DNA from: CAZQGO01 sp964593065
Lineage (GTDB): Bacteria; Oederibacteriota; JAAXVQ01
NCBI GenBank assembly: GCA_964593065.1
Contig: CAZQGO010000016.1
Location: forward strand, 1-64,000
Reading direction: 5' to 3'
Length of the DNA stretch: 64,000 nucleotides
Of the stretch, positions 8,342 to 16,285 are shown one piece after another. The first letter of the stretch is position 1, and the number at the start of each line of letters is the position of its first letter. A model generated the notes under the pieces. It did no database searches. It was not told where the DNA came from and saw nothing but the letters and a program-made list of their open reading frames with translations. The position numbers and the translations under genes were made by a program.

Positions 8342-9615
8342 CTAGCCCAAGCGCGCGCGCAGCAGCTCATTCACCCGCTTGGGATTGGCCCGGCCGGCCG
8401 AGGCCTTCATGACCTGCCCGACCAGGAAACCCAGGGCCTGCGTCTTGCCGCCGCGGAATTCGGCCACGGGACCGGGGTGCGCGGCCAGGACCTCGTCCAC
8501 GAGTTTTTCTAAGCTGGCTGCGTCCGAGATTTGCGTCAGGCCCTGTTCTTGCACGATTTGCTCCGGATCTTTGCCGGNNNNNNNNNNNNNNNNNNNNNNN
8601 NNNNNNNNNNNNNNNNNNNNNNNNNNNNNNNNNNNNNNNNNNNNNNNNNNNNNNNNNNNNNNNNNNNNNNNNNNNNNAGTCGCTCCCGCCGCGCCCGGGG
8701 CAGTTCGGGCAGGGCCGACCGGATCTCCGCGACCCGGTCCGCGCCGACTTCCAGCAACGGCAGGTCCGGCTCGGGAAAGTAGCGGTAATCGTGCGCCTCT
8801 TCCTTGCCGCGCATGGCCTGGGTGGCGCCCCGGTCCGCGTCCCACAGCCGCGTTTCCTGCACCAGGGAGCCGCCCTGGCCCAGGACGCGGACCTGGCGCC
8901 GGGCCTCGTACTCCAGGGCCGCGCGGACGTGCTTGAAGGAGTTCATGTTTTTGATTTCGACCTTGGTGCCCAGGGCCGCCTGCCCCGCCGGCCGCACGGA
9001 AATGTTCGCGTCGCAGCGCAGGCTGCCTTCCTCCATGTTGCAATCGGAGACTTCCGCATAGCGCAGGATTTCCTTGAGCGCCAGCAGGTAGGCATAGGCC
9101 TCGTCCGCGGAGCGCAGATCGGGCTCGCTGACGATTTCGATGAGCGGCACCCCCGCGCGGTTGTAATCCACCCGCGAGCCCGCGGCCGCGCCGATTTGCC
9201 CGTCCCGGCTGGAGTGCAGCAGCTTGCCGGCGTCCTCCTCCAGATGCACGCGCGTGATGCCGATGCGCTTCGCGCCCTCCGGCGTGTCGATCCAAACGGC
9301 GCCGCCGCGGGCTACGGGCAAATCGTACTGGGAAATCTGATAGGCCTTGGGAAGGTCCGGATAAAAATAATTTTTCCGGTCGAACTTGGTGTGTTCGGCC
9401 GGGGCGCCGTCCAGCGCCAGGGCCGCCCTCAGGCCCAGTTCCAGGGCCCGCGCGTTGAGCACAGGCAGGCTGCCGGGCAACCCGAGGCAGACCGGACACA
9501 CCTGGGTGTTGGCCGGGGCGCCGAAGCGGGTGGAACAGCCGCAGAAGATTTTGGACTGGGTGGCCAGCTCGGCGTGCACTTCCAGGCCGATGACGATTTC
9601 AAAGGATGGCTGCAT
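8342..9615 (-). CDS. gatB: Aspartyl/glutamyl-tRNA amidotransferase subunit B (interrupted by a gap)
   Basis: GatB of the GatCAB complex, which converts Glu-tRNA(Gln) and/or Asp-tRNA(Asn) to the amidated form. The N-terminal 312 residues (MQPSFEIVIGLEVHAELAT onward) contain the GatB signature and the FCGCS cysteines. The last 78 residues (GKDPEQIV to the stop) are the YqeY-like tail, ending NPKRVNELLRARLG. The two parts are in different frames across the N run. By comparison with about 475-residue relatives, roughly 85-95 residues are missing, so the gene is probably intact in the genome and the gap is longer than drawn. Start ATG at 9615. Confidence 0.93.
8578..8677. other. Assembly gap of 100 N inside gatB
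   Basis: Exactly 100 N, the conventional size for a gap of unknown length. No shared sequence is seen at its two edges. Judged from GatB family length, the real missing stretch is nearer 260-290 nt. Confidence 0.95.
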
Positions 9616-9709
9616 AGTTTCGCTCGGGTCGAGGCCGAAACGCGGGCGCAAGCGCCCCTCCCGGCGGCCTTCGCACCGGAAGGTCCGGCGCAGAGGCGCG
9701 GCCGGCGCG

Positions 9710-9988
9710 TTATTCCTTTTTCTCGCTCGCCCTGACTTTCTGCTCCCACTGGTCCCCGTCCAGGCGGTGCAGGGGGCTCTCCACGAAAGTCTTCTCGTCC
9801 CAGCCCTGGGTGTCGATGTCCTCGGAGTTGCACACCGGGCAGGCCAAGCGGATGTCTAAGTCGCCGGTGTCGGGCTGGTTGTACCGGTTCAGCTTTCCCT
9901 GGTCGTCGAACTCCCAGATTTCCACCGGCTCGTAATACGTGACCAGAGCCTGAAATTTTTTCTGGTTGCCGCAATGGTTGCAGATCAT
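9710..9988 (-). CDS. Small zinc-ribbon protein between gatA and gatB
   Basis: A 92-residue protein with two CxxC pairs: CNHC at residues 3-6 and CPVC around 50-53, expected to bind one zinc. The remainder is acidic and aromatic (WEFDDQGK, LDGDQWEQ), with no membrane segment or signal peptide. A strong ribosome-binding site (GAGGAGG) precedes the ATG at 9988. It lies 16 nt after gatA and before gatB, so it is co-transcribed with the amidotransferase. I do not recognise a named family and assign no function; nucleic-acid or protein binding is only a guess from the ribbon. Confidence 0.8.
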   Translation of the reverse strand: MICNHCGNQKKFQALVTYYEPVEIWEFDDQGKLNRYNQPDTGDLDIRLACPVCNSEDIDTQGWDEKTFVESPLHRLDGDQWEQKVRASEKKE

Positions 9989-10004
9989 GTAGACATTCCT
10001 CCTC

Positions 10005-11465
10005 TTAAGATAAGGACGGACGACTCTGATGCCAGGTCGTGACGCCTTGGTAGGCTTGGGCCGTCCGCAACAGCGTTGGTTCCTCGAAAGCCCGCCCGAT
10101 CAGCTGCAGGCCGATCGGCAGCCCGGCGGCCGAGAAACCGCAGGGCAGCGACAGGCCGGGCAGGCCGGCCAGGTTCACCGAGATGGTGTAGATGTCGGAC
10201 AAATACATGGTCAACGGGTCATCCAGTTTTTCTCCCAGCCGGAAAGCCGGCGTGGGCGAGGTCGGCGTCACCAGGACGTCGCAGTCCGCCAGGGCGGCCG
10301 TGAAGTCCTGCTGGATGAGAGTCCGCACCTGCAGGGCTTTTTGGTAATACGCCTCGTAATAGCCCGCCGAGAGGGCGTAGGTGCCCAGCATGATGCGGCG
10401 CTTGACTTCCGCGCCGAAGCCGGCGGCGCGGGTGGTGCGGTACATCTCCGTCAGGTTGTCGGCCGGAACGCGCAGGCCGTACTGCACGCCGTCGTACCGC
10501 GCCAGGTTGGACGAAGCCTCGGCGGTTGCGATCAGATAATAGGCGGCCAGACAATATTCGGTGTGCGGCAGCGACACGTCCCGCACCCGCGCTCCCTGCG
10601 AGCGCAGCACGTCCACCGCCCCGGCCACGGCCCGCCGGACTTCCGGGTCCAGCCCCTCGCCGAAATATTCCCGGGGCAGGCCCAGGGTGAGATCCGCCAC
10701 GCCTCCGGCCAGCCCGCGGGTATAATCGGGAACCTCCACCGGCGCGCTGGTGGCGTCGCGCGCATCGCGGCCGGCGATGACCGCCAGCACCCGCGCGGCA
10801 TCTTCGGCGGTATGCGCCAAAGGTCCGATCTGGTCCAGCGAACTGGCGTAGGCCACCAAACCGTAGCGCGAAACCCGGCCATAGGTCGGTTTCAATCCCA
10901 CCACGCCGCACAAGGCTGCCGGCTGGCGGATGGAGCCTCCGGTGTCCGAGCCCAAGGCGACGGGCGCCAAGCCGGCAGCCACGGCCGCCGCAGACCCGCC
11001 GGAGGAACCGCCCACCACGCAGGCCGGGTTCCAGGGATTGCAGGTCGGATGAAAGGCGGAGTTCTCGCAGGAGGACCCCATCGCGAATTCATCCAGATTG
11101 GTCTTGCCCACCACGACCGCCCCGGCTTGCCGGAGTTTTTCCACCACGGCGGCGTTGTAGGGGGGGCGCCAGCCTTCCAGGCTGCGCGAGGCGCAGGTCG
11201 TGGGAAATCCGAGCGTGCACAAATTGTCCTTGAGCGCCACCGGCACTCCCGCCAGGGGGCCCGGCGGCTCGTGCGCCGCCAGCTTGCGGTCCACCTCCGC
11301 GGCGGCGGCCAGGGCGCCCTCGGCGTCCACGGCCAGAAAGATCCGCAGCTTCGCGTCCAGGGCCTCCACCCGGGCCAGGGCGGCCCGGCAGACTTCCTGC
11401 GCGCTCTCCTCGCGGGCGGCAACCCGCCGTTGAATCTCACTGGCCGTCAGCGTTTCCAGGTTCAT
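10005..11465 (-). CDS. gatA: Aspartyl/glutamyl-tRNA amidotransferase subunit A
   Basis: The amidase subunit of GatCAB releases ammonia from glutamine for transfer to misacylated tRNA. Its 486 residues include the amidase-signature triad: Lys in ALKDN (around 79), cis-Ser in GGSSGGSAAAV and the nucleophile Ser in SDTGGSIRQPA. Length is normal for the family. It lies 21 nt downstream of gatC and reads into the zinc-ribbon gene. The presence of GatCAB implies that at least one of the Gln or Asn tRNAs is charged indirectly in this organism. Confidence 0.97.
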   Translation of the reverse strand: MNLETLTASEIQRRVAAREESAQEVCRAALARVEALDAKLRIFLAVDAEGALAAAAEVDRKLAAHEPPGPLAGVPVALKDNLCTLGFPTTCASRSLEGWRPPYNAAVVEKLRQAGAVVVGKTNLDEFAMGSSCENSAFHPTCNPWNPACVVGGSSGGSAAAVAAGLAPVALGSDTGGSIRQPAALCGVVGLKPTYGRVSRYGLVAYASSLDQIGPLAHTAEDAARVLAVIAGRDARDATSAPVEVPDYTRGLAGGVADLTLGLPREYFGEGLDPEVRRAVAGAVDVLRSQGARVRDVSLPHTEYCLAAYYLIATAEASSNLARYDGVQYGLRVPADNLTEMYRTTRAAGFGAEVKRRIMLGTYALSAGYYEAYYQKALQVRTLIQQDFTAALADCDVLVTPTSPTPAFRLGEKLDDPLTMYLSDIYTISVNLAGLPGLSLPCGFSAAGLPIGLQLIGRAFEEPTLLRTAQAYQGVTTWHQSRPSLS

Positions 11466-11486
11466 AGCGGCTGCGATGCGGCGCTC

Positions 11487-11771
11487 CTAGTCGATGATCC
11501 GGGGAACGTGGAAACAATCGTCCTTCACGTCCGGGGCCGCGGCCAGCGCGGCGTCGCGCTCGAGGCCGGGGACGACCCGGTCCTCGCGCCATACGTTGTG
11601 CAGGGGCAGGACGTGGGAGGTCTGGGAAACGCCCGCGGTGCTCACCTGGTTCAGCTTGTGCACGTATTCCAGGATCTTTTCCAGCTGGGGGACGAAGTGA
11701 TCCACTTCCGCGTCGCTGAGCCGCAGGTTCGCCAGCTGGGCAATCCTGCGCACGGTCTCGGGCGTGATCAT
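11487..11771 (-). CDS. gatC: Aspartyl/glutamyl-tRNA amidotransferase subunit C
   Basis: The 94-residue small subunit that wraps around GatA and GatB. The start MITPETVRRIAQLANLRL and the tail APDVKDDCFHVPRII are typical. ATG at 11771 has GGGAGG about 7 nt upstream; the frame is open further upstream but without a start signal. First gene of the gatC-gatA-zinc ribbon-gatB-rlmD-polA unit. Confidence 0.95.
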   Translation of the reverse strand: MITPETVRRIAQLANLRLSDAEVDHFVPQLEKILEYVHKLNQVSTAGVSQTSHVLPLHNVWREDRVVPGLERDAALAAAPDVKDDCFHVPRIID

Positions 11772-11802
11772 GTTTTGCCTCCCAAAATCAAAGTGCGCGC
11801 CT

Positions 11803-11831
11803 ACTATAGCATAGTCACTATTTCCTGGCAA
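11803..11831 (-). promoter_or_regulatory. Promoter of the gatCA operon
   Basis: On the minus strand -35 TTGCCA (11826-11831) and -10 TATAGT (11803-11808) are spaced by 17 bp. A TG one base before the -10 makes it an extended -10 type. Both hexamers match 5 of 6 consensus bases. The predicted start is about 25 nt before gatC. Confidence 0.75.
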
Positions 11832-11859
11832 GCGCTTGTGCCGGAGCGCGGGTTCGCGC

Positions 11860-12291
11860 TCAAAGGTCGAAGTACATTTCGACCTGCCAGCGCCCGGGTT
11901 CGCGTTGAACCCGCAGGCCGTGATAGGTGGGGCTCTTGATTTCATGCCGGACGTGCGTGGCCCGGATGCGGCCGAAGATGCCCTTGACGTGCAGCTCGCC
12001 GGGTTGTGAGAAGTCCAGCTGGAGATAATCCGCGACGAAGTTCCGGGTTTCCAAAAAATACAGCAACTCCTTGATAAACCCGACCAGCAATTCCTCGTCG
12101 CCGGCGCCGCGGACCGTGTAGGTCAGCTCCGTCTCGCCCTCGATGAGCGTCTGGTCCAGGGCGAGGGTATAGAATCCGCCGGACAGGTTGATGAACATTT
12201 CCTCCCGCGTGCGTCCCCAGGCGCGCACGCCCGCGTCGGCGGTATGTTCCAGCAAGGTAAAACCCTGGCTGGGGTTTTCCCGTTCGTCCAT
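11860..12291 (-). CDS. Archease, RtcB-activating protein
   Basis: The 143-residue protein matches the archease family: FTLLEHTADAGVRAWG near the start (with the metal-binding Asp), a central ELLVGFIKELLYFLETR helix and the closing region HEIKSPTYHGLRV. Archease speeds guanylation of the RNA ligase RtcB and widens its NTP use. The gene lies 37 nt downstream of rtcB on the same strand, the usual partner arrangement. Start ATG at 12291. Confidence 0.93.
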   Translation of the reverse strand: MDERENPSQGFTLLEHTADAGVRAWGRTREEMFINLSGGFYTLALDQTLIEGETELTYTVRGAGDEELLVGFIKELLYFLETRNFVADYLQLDFSQPGELHVKGIFGRIRATHVRHEIKSPTYHGLRVQREPGRWQVEMYFDL

Positions 12292-12328
12292 GCCGTCCTT
12301 CTTCCTGAAAGACGCCGGCGCGCGCGTC

Positions 12329-13795
12329 CTATCCCTTGATGACGCCCAGGGGCACGAGACGGGCCACCTTGGCGGACAGTCCGGCCCGGTGGACCGTGGC
12401 CACGACCTCGTCGATGTCCTTGTAGGCTTCCGGAGCCTCCTCGGCCAGGGTCCGCAACTCCCGGGCCTGGACCGCGACGCCCTGCTCGTTCAGTTCGCGG
12501 GTCAAGGAGCGGCCGTGCATCCGGCGGATGGCCGCCTGCCGCGACAGGACGCGGCCCGCCCCATGCGCGGTCGACCCGAACGTCTCCCGCAGGGCCCGCT
12601 CGCCGCCCACGCATACGTAGGAGGCCGTGCCCATGCTGCCCGGAATCAGCACGGGCTGGCCCGTGGCGCGATAAACTTCTCCCAGCGCCGGATGTCCGGC
12701 GGGAAAGGCGCGGGTCGCTCCCTTGCGGTGCACGCACAGCCGGCGCATCCCGCCCCGCAGGCTGTGGTCCTCGAGCTTGGCGATGTTGTGCGCGACATCG
12801 TAGAGCAGGCGCAGGCCCAGGCGCTCGGCCGAAGCGCCGAAGACCTTTTCGAACGTCTCCCGCACCCAGTGCATAATCACCTGGCGGTTGGCCCAGGCAT
12901 AGTTGGCCGCGGCTGCCATGGCCGCCAGATAAGCCCGTCCCTCCGGGGACCGGACCGGCGCGCACGCCAGCTGCGGATCCGGCAGGTCGATGCGGTAGTG
13001 CGCGGCCGCGCGCCGGAAGACGGCCAGAAAATCGTCGCAGACCTGGTACCCGAGCCCGCGGGAACCGCAGTGGATCATCACGGTCACCCGGTCCCGGGCC
13101 AGACCGAAAGCCTCGGCGAGCCCGGGCTCGTAGATTTCTTCCACGGCCTGGATTTCCAAAAAATGGTTGCCCGAGCCCAGGGTCCCCTGCTGGGCCAAAC
13201 CGCGCTCGTGGGCCCGGGCGCTGACCGCCGCCGCGTCGGCCGAATCCAGGCAGCCGCGGTCCTCGGTCCGGTCCAGGTCCTCCGCCCAGCCGAAGCCCCG
13301 CTTCACGGCCCAGGCGGCACCCTGGTTCAGGACGCGGTCCAGCTCGTGCGCGGTCAGCTTGACCTTGCCTTCGCTGCCCACCCCGGCGGGCACGTTGCGG
13401 TACAGGGCCGGGACCAGCTGCGCGATCCTGCCCTGGACCTCCGAACGCTCCAGGTTGGAACGCAGCAGCCGCACGCCGCAATTGATGTCGTAGCCGACGC
13501 CCCCGGGCGACACGATGCCGGTTTCCTCGTCGAAAGCCGCCACGCCCCCGATGGGGAACCCGTATCCCCAGTGGATGTCCGGCATGGCCAGCGAGGCCCC
13601 CACGATTCCGGGCAGCTGGGCGACGTTGACGACCTGCTGGAGGGCCTGATCGTGCGCCAGCGAGGCGCGCAGCCGTTCCGAAGCGTAAACGATCCCGTCC
13701 ACCCGCATGCGGGGGTCAAAATCCTTGGGGATCCGCCAACGCTCGCCGCCGAACTCTTCCAGAGGGCCGGTCCAGGATTTTCCGGGTTCGGGCAT
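12329..13795 (-). CDS. rtcB: RNA-splicing ligase RtcB
   Basis: A GTP- and Mn-dependent ligase joining 2',3'-cyclic phosphate (or 3'-phosphate) and 5'-OH RNA ends. The 488-residue protein has the metal-binding Cys in GYDINCGVRLL, GTLGSGNHFLE, HCGSRGLG, and the guanylated His in TAHGAGR. Length and motifs are complete. With archease next door it forms an RNA repair or splicing pair. The start ATG at 13795 is preceded by GGGAGG and by its own promoter. I see no Rtr-type regulator nearby. Confidence 0.96.
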   Translation of the reverse strand: MPEPGKSWTGPLEEFGGERWRIPKDFDPRMRVDGIVYASERLRASLAHDQALQQVVNVAQLPGIVGASLAMPDIHWGYGFPIGGVAAFDEETGIVSPGGVGYDINCGVRLLRSNLERSEVQGRIAQLVPALYRNVPAGVGSEGKVKLTAHELDRVLNQGAAWAVKRGFGWAEDLDRTEDRGCLDSADAAAVSARAHERGLAQQGTLGSGNHFLEIQAVEEIYEPGLAEAFGLARDRVTVMIHCGSRGLGYQVCDDFLAVFRRAAAHYRIDLPDPQLACAPVRSPEGRAYLAAMAAAANYAWANRQVIMHWVRETFEKVFGASAERLGLRLLYDVAHNIAKLEDHSLRGGMRRLCVHRKGATRAFPAGHPALGEVYRATGQPVLIPGSMGTASYVCVGGERALRETFGSTAHGAGRVLSRQAAIRRMHGRSLTRELNEQGVAVQARELRTLAEEAPEAYKDIDEVVATVHRAGLSAKVARLVPLGVIKG

Positions 13796-13819
13796 GGTTC
13801 CTCCCTGCAGCCTGACAGT

Positions 13820-13848
13820 AGTATACGCGCCCCGCGTTCCGACATCAA
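13820..13848 (-). promoter_or_regulatory. Promoter of rtcB-archease
   Basis: Minus-strand -35 TTGATG (13843-13848) and -10 TATACT (13820-13825) with a 17-bp spacer, about 25 nt before the rtcB ATG. It looks like an ordinary housekeeping promoter and not a sigma-54 site. Confidence 0.7.
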
Positions 13849-13932
13849 TCGCAATGCCGGGACCATCCGCGTCCCCGGGTCTTCCGGAAGCGGGCCGCGA
13901 TGTTTTTTCCCCCGCCCGGAGCAGGGTTCGGT

Positions 13933-13940
13933 GCTATACT
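13933..13940 (+). promoter_or_regulatory. Extended -10 promoter of the surface propeller gene
   Basis: The plus strand reads TGCTATACT, an extended -10 element (TATACT at 13935-13940), with no clear -35. It lies 20 nt before the ATG at 13960, so the mRNA leader would be very short. Confidence 0.45.
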
Positions 13941-13959
13941 CGAATCGGTACCGGTGACG

Positions 13960-16196
13960 ATGAACCAGACACCCTTCCTTCCCCTTGCCCGCATCCGGAT
14001 TCCGCTCTGCTTCCTGCTGGTCGTAGGTGCGTTCTTCGGGCCCGCGGAAACGGCCCGGGCCTTCAGCAACGACCAGGCTGCCGACGTGGTCATCGGGCAG
14101 GCGAACATGACCAGCGGTGACATCAACCAGGGCGGCTCCCCGGCCGCCAACACCCTGGACTACCCCAGCGCTCCCATCGTGGTGGGCGGCAAGCTCATCG
14201 TGGCGGACACGGACAACAACCGCGTGCTGATCTACAACAGCATCCCCGTCTCCGACAATGCCGGCGCGAACACGGTCCTGGGCCAGCCGGACATGGCCAG
14301 CAGCACGGCCAACAACGGCGGCGTGAACGCCAACACCCTGTACCATCCCCGCGGCTGCACCTCCGACGGCACCAAACTGATCATCCCCGACACGGACAAT
14401 CACCGGGTGCTGATCTTCAATGCCGTGCCGACGTCCAATTTCGCCGGCGCCGACGTGGTCGTCGGCCAGCCGGATTTCACCAGCAACCGGCACAACCAGA
14501 AAGTCAGCCCCACCGCCCCGCCGGGGGCCAACACCCTGTACACGCCGCAGGCGGCGCAGGTGGACAACGGCAAACTCTTCATCGCGGACTGGTACAATTG
14601 CCGCATCCTCATTTTCAACAGCATCCCCACCGTCAACGACGCCAACGCCGACGTGGTCGTCGGCCAGCCGGATTTCACCCACAACGACGTCAACAGCGGC
14701 GGCTTGTCCGCCCAGTCCATCTACTGCCCCCACGGCGTTTGGGCGCAGGCCCCCCGCTTGTTCATCGCAGATACGTACAACCAGCGGGTGCTCATTTTCA
14801 ACAGTATCCCGGCCGCCAATTTCGCGGCCGCGGACGTGGTCCTGGGCCAGCCGGATTTCACCCACAACGACGTCAACAGCGGCGGCCTTTCGGCCACCTC
14901 CCTGCAGTACCCGCATTTCGTCAAGGCGGACGGCGCCAGACTCTTCATTGCGGACAATGACAACCAGCGCATCAAGATCTATAACAGCCTGCCGACGGTC
15001 AACAACGCCGCCGCGGACATCGTCATCGGGCAACCGGACTGGACCAGCGGCAGCCCCAATCAGGGCCTGCTCAATCCGGCGGCCAATACCCTGAACTATC
15101 CCAAGGGTATTTACAGCAATGGCACGCAACTGATTCTCAGTGACAACAGCAACAACCGGGTGTTGATTTACAACGACCCCTCCTACACCCCCACGCCCTC
15201 GGCCACGGAATCCGCGACGCATACGCACACGCCAACGCCGTCGCCCACCGCCACGCCGACCTGGACGCCCACCGCCATGCCGACCCATACCCCTTCCCCC
15301 ACCCATACTCCATCCTGGACCCCGACGCCTACGCCCTCCTGGACCCCCACCTTTACTCCGACCTTCACGCCGACGGCCACGCCGTCCGCCTCACCCACCG
15401 CCTCGCCCACCGCCTCACCCACCGCTTCCTGGACGCCGACTTCTTCCCCCTCCGCGACGCCTACGGCCACGCCTTCGGCCACGNNNNNNNNNNNNNNNNN
15501 NNNNNNNNNNNNNNNNNNNNNNNNNNNNNNNNNNNNNNNNNNNNNNNNNNNNNNNNNNNNNNNNNNNNNNNNNNNNNNNNNNNCTGGACGCCGACTTCTT
15601 CCCCCTCCGCGACGCCTACGGCCACGCCTTCGGCCACGACCTCCGCTTCCCCCACCTACACGCCCACCTCTTCCCCCACGTTCACCCCCACGCCGCCGGA
15701 CACCCGGACGCCCACCGGCACGACTACGCCCACCGCCACGATTTCAGCCAGCCCCACTCCTTCTCCTTCTCCCAGCTCCACGCCTTCGCCCGCCTTCTCT
15801 CCGAGCGCGACCCCCTTCTTCTCCTCCACGCCCACGCCCACGGCTTCGGCCGTTCCCGCCTCGGCCACCGTGAGCCCCACGGCCAGCATCACGCCCACAG
15901 CCACCCTCACCTGGTCTTCGGCGCAGACCGCCTTCTTCCGCCTCGACAACCCCGTGGTGCGCCTGTCCCGCGGCGAACGGCTCCGCATCCGCTTTTATCT
16001 CGATCAGGACGGCCCGGTCCGCATCCGCGCCTATGACCTCACCGGTCGCTTGGCCGCCGAGATTCTGAACGAAGTCCAGTCCGCCGGTCCTCACCTGCTG
16101 CTCTGGGACGGCGCCGGCGCCGGCTCCGGCACCTACCTGCTTTTCTTCGAAGCCGCCGGCCGCAGGGCGCGGGGCAAAATCGTCCTGATCCGTTAA
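13960..16196 (+). CDS. Secreted six-repeat beta-propeller with Thr/Pro stalk and FlgD-like C-terminal domain
   Basis: Residues 1-34 are a signal peptide ending AETARA. Then come six repeats of about 60 residues, each built on ADVVxGQPDFT...NxRVLIFNSIP, the NHL-like pattern of a six-bladed propeller. Part of repeats 4 and 5 is identical at DNA level, showing recent duplication. A long Thr/Pro/Ser/Ala stalk follows and holds a scaffold gap. The last 90 residues form a FlgD-like Ig domain (AYDLTGRLAAEI, WDGAGAGSGTYLL, GKIVLIR) of the kind found at the C-termini of secreted proteins. The reading frame is broken only by the gap. Start ATG 13960, not the upstream in-frame ATG, because it opens the signal peptide. 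Ligand unknown. Confidence 0.85.
15429..15638 (+). repeat. Identical 55-nt copies on both sides of the scaffold gap
   Basis: Bases 15429-15483 and 15584-15638 are identical over exactly 55 nt and touch the two ends of the N run. They encode part of the Thr/Pro stalk. Either this is a true tandem repeat or the same sequence present at the ends of two contigs that were not merged. Merging the two copies restores one open frame through the whole gene. Confidence 0.9.
15484..15583. other. Assembly gap of 100 N in the stalk region
   Basis: Exactly 100 N within the low-complexity Thr/Pro coding region. As drawn, the gap shifts the frame; the true distance may be zero or negative (see the 55-nt flanking identity). 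Confidence 0.95.
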
Positions 16197-16204
16197 CTGC
16201 GGGA

Positions 16205-16233
16205 TTGTGCCGGACGGTATTTCCGGGTAGTAT
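16205..16233 (+). promoter_or_regulatory. Weak promoter candidate before the DUF2341 gene
   Basis: TTGTGC (16205-16210) and TAGTAT (16228-16233) are 17 bp apart. Matches are only 3 and 4 of 6, so read-through from the upstream surface gene is equally likely. Confidence 0.25.
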
Positions 16234-16285
16234 GGTTTTACTAAAAATGGCCACTCCTGGCTCCGCGAGGTGTCCCGGTTCCCCC

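Noticed and set aside
10029..11939. 636-codon plus-strand frame opposite gatA and gatC
   Set aside because: Antisense to well-identified genes, with low-complexity composition and no ribosome-binding site or motif.
13354..15306. 650-codon minus-strand frame rich in Val and Asp repeats
   Set aside because: The periodic VGEIRLADDH pattern is the mirror image of the propeller repeats on the plus strand, and it also crosses rtcB. It is not an independent repeat protein.
15181..15900. Thr/Pro tandem stalk considered as a CRISPR-like or satellite array
   Set aside because: The repeats are irregular, in frame with the surface protein and encode a typical secreted-protein linker.
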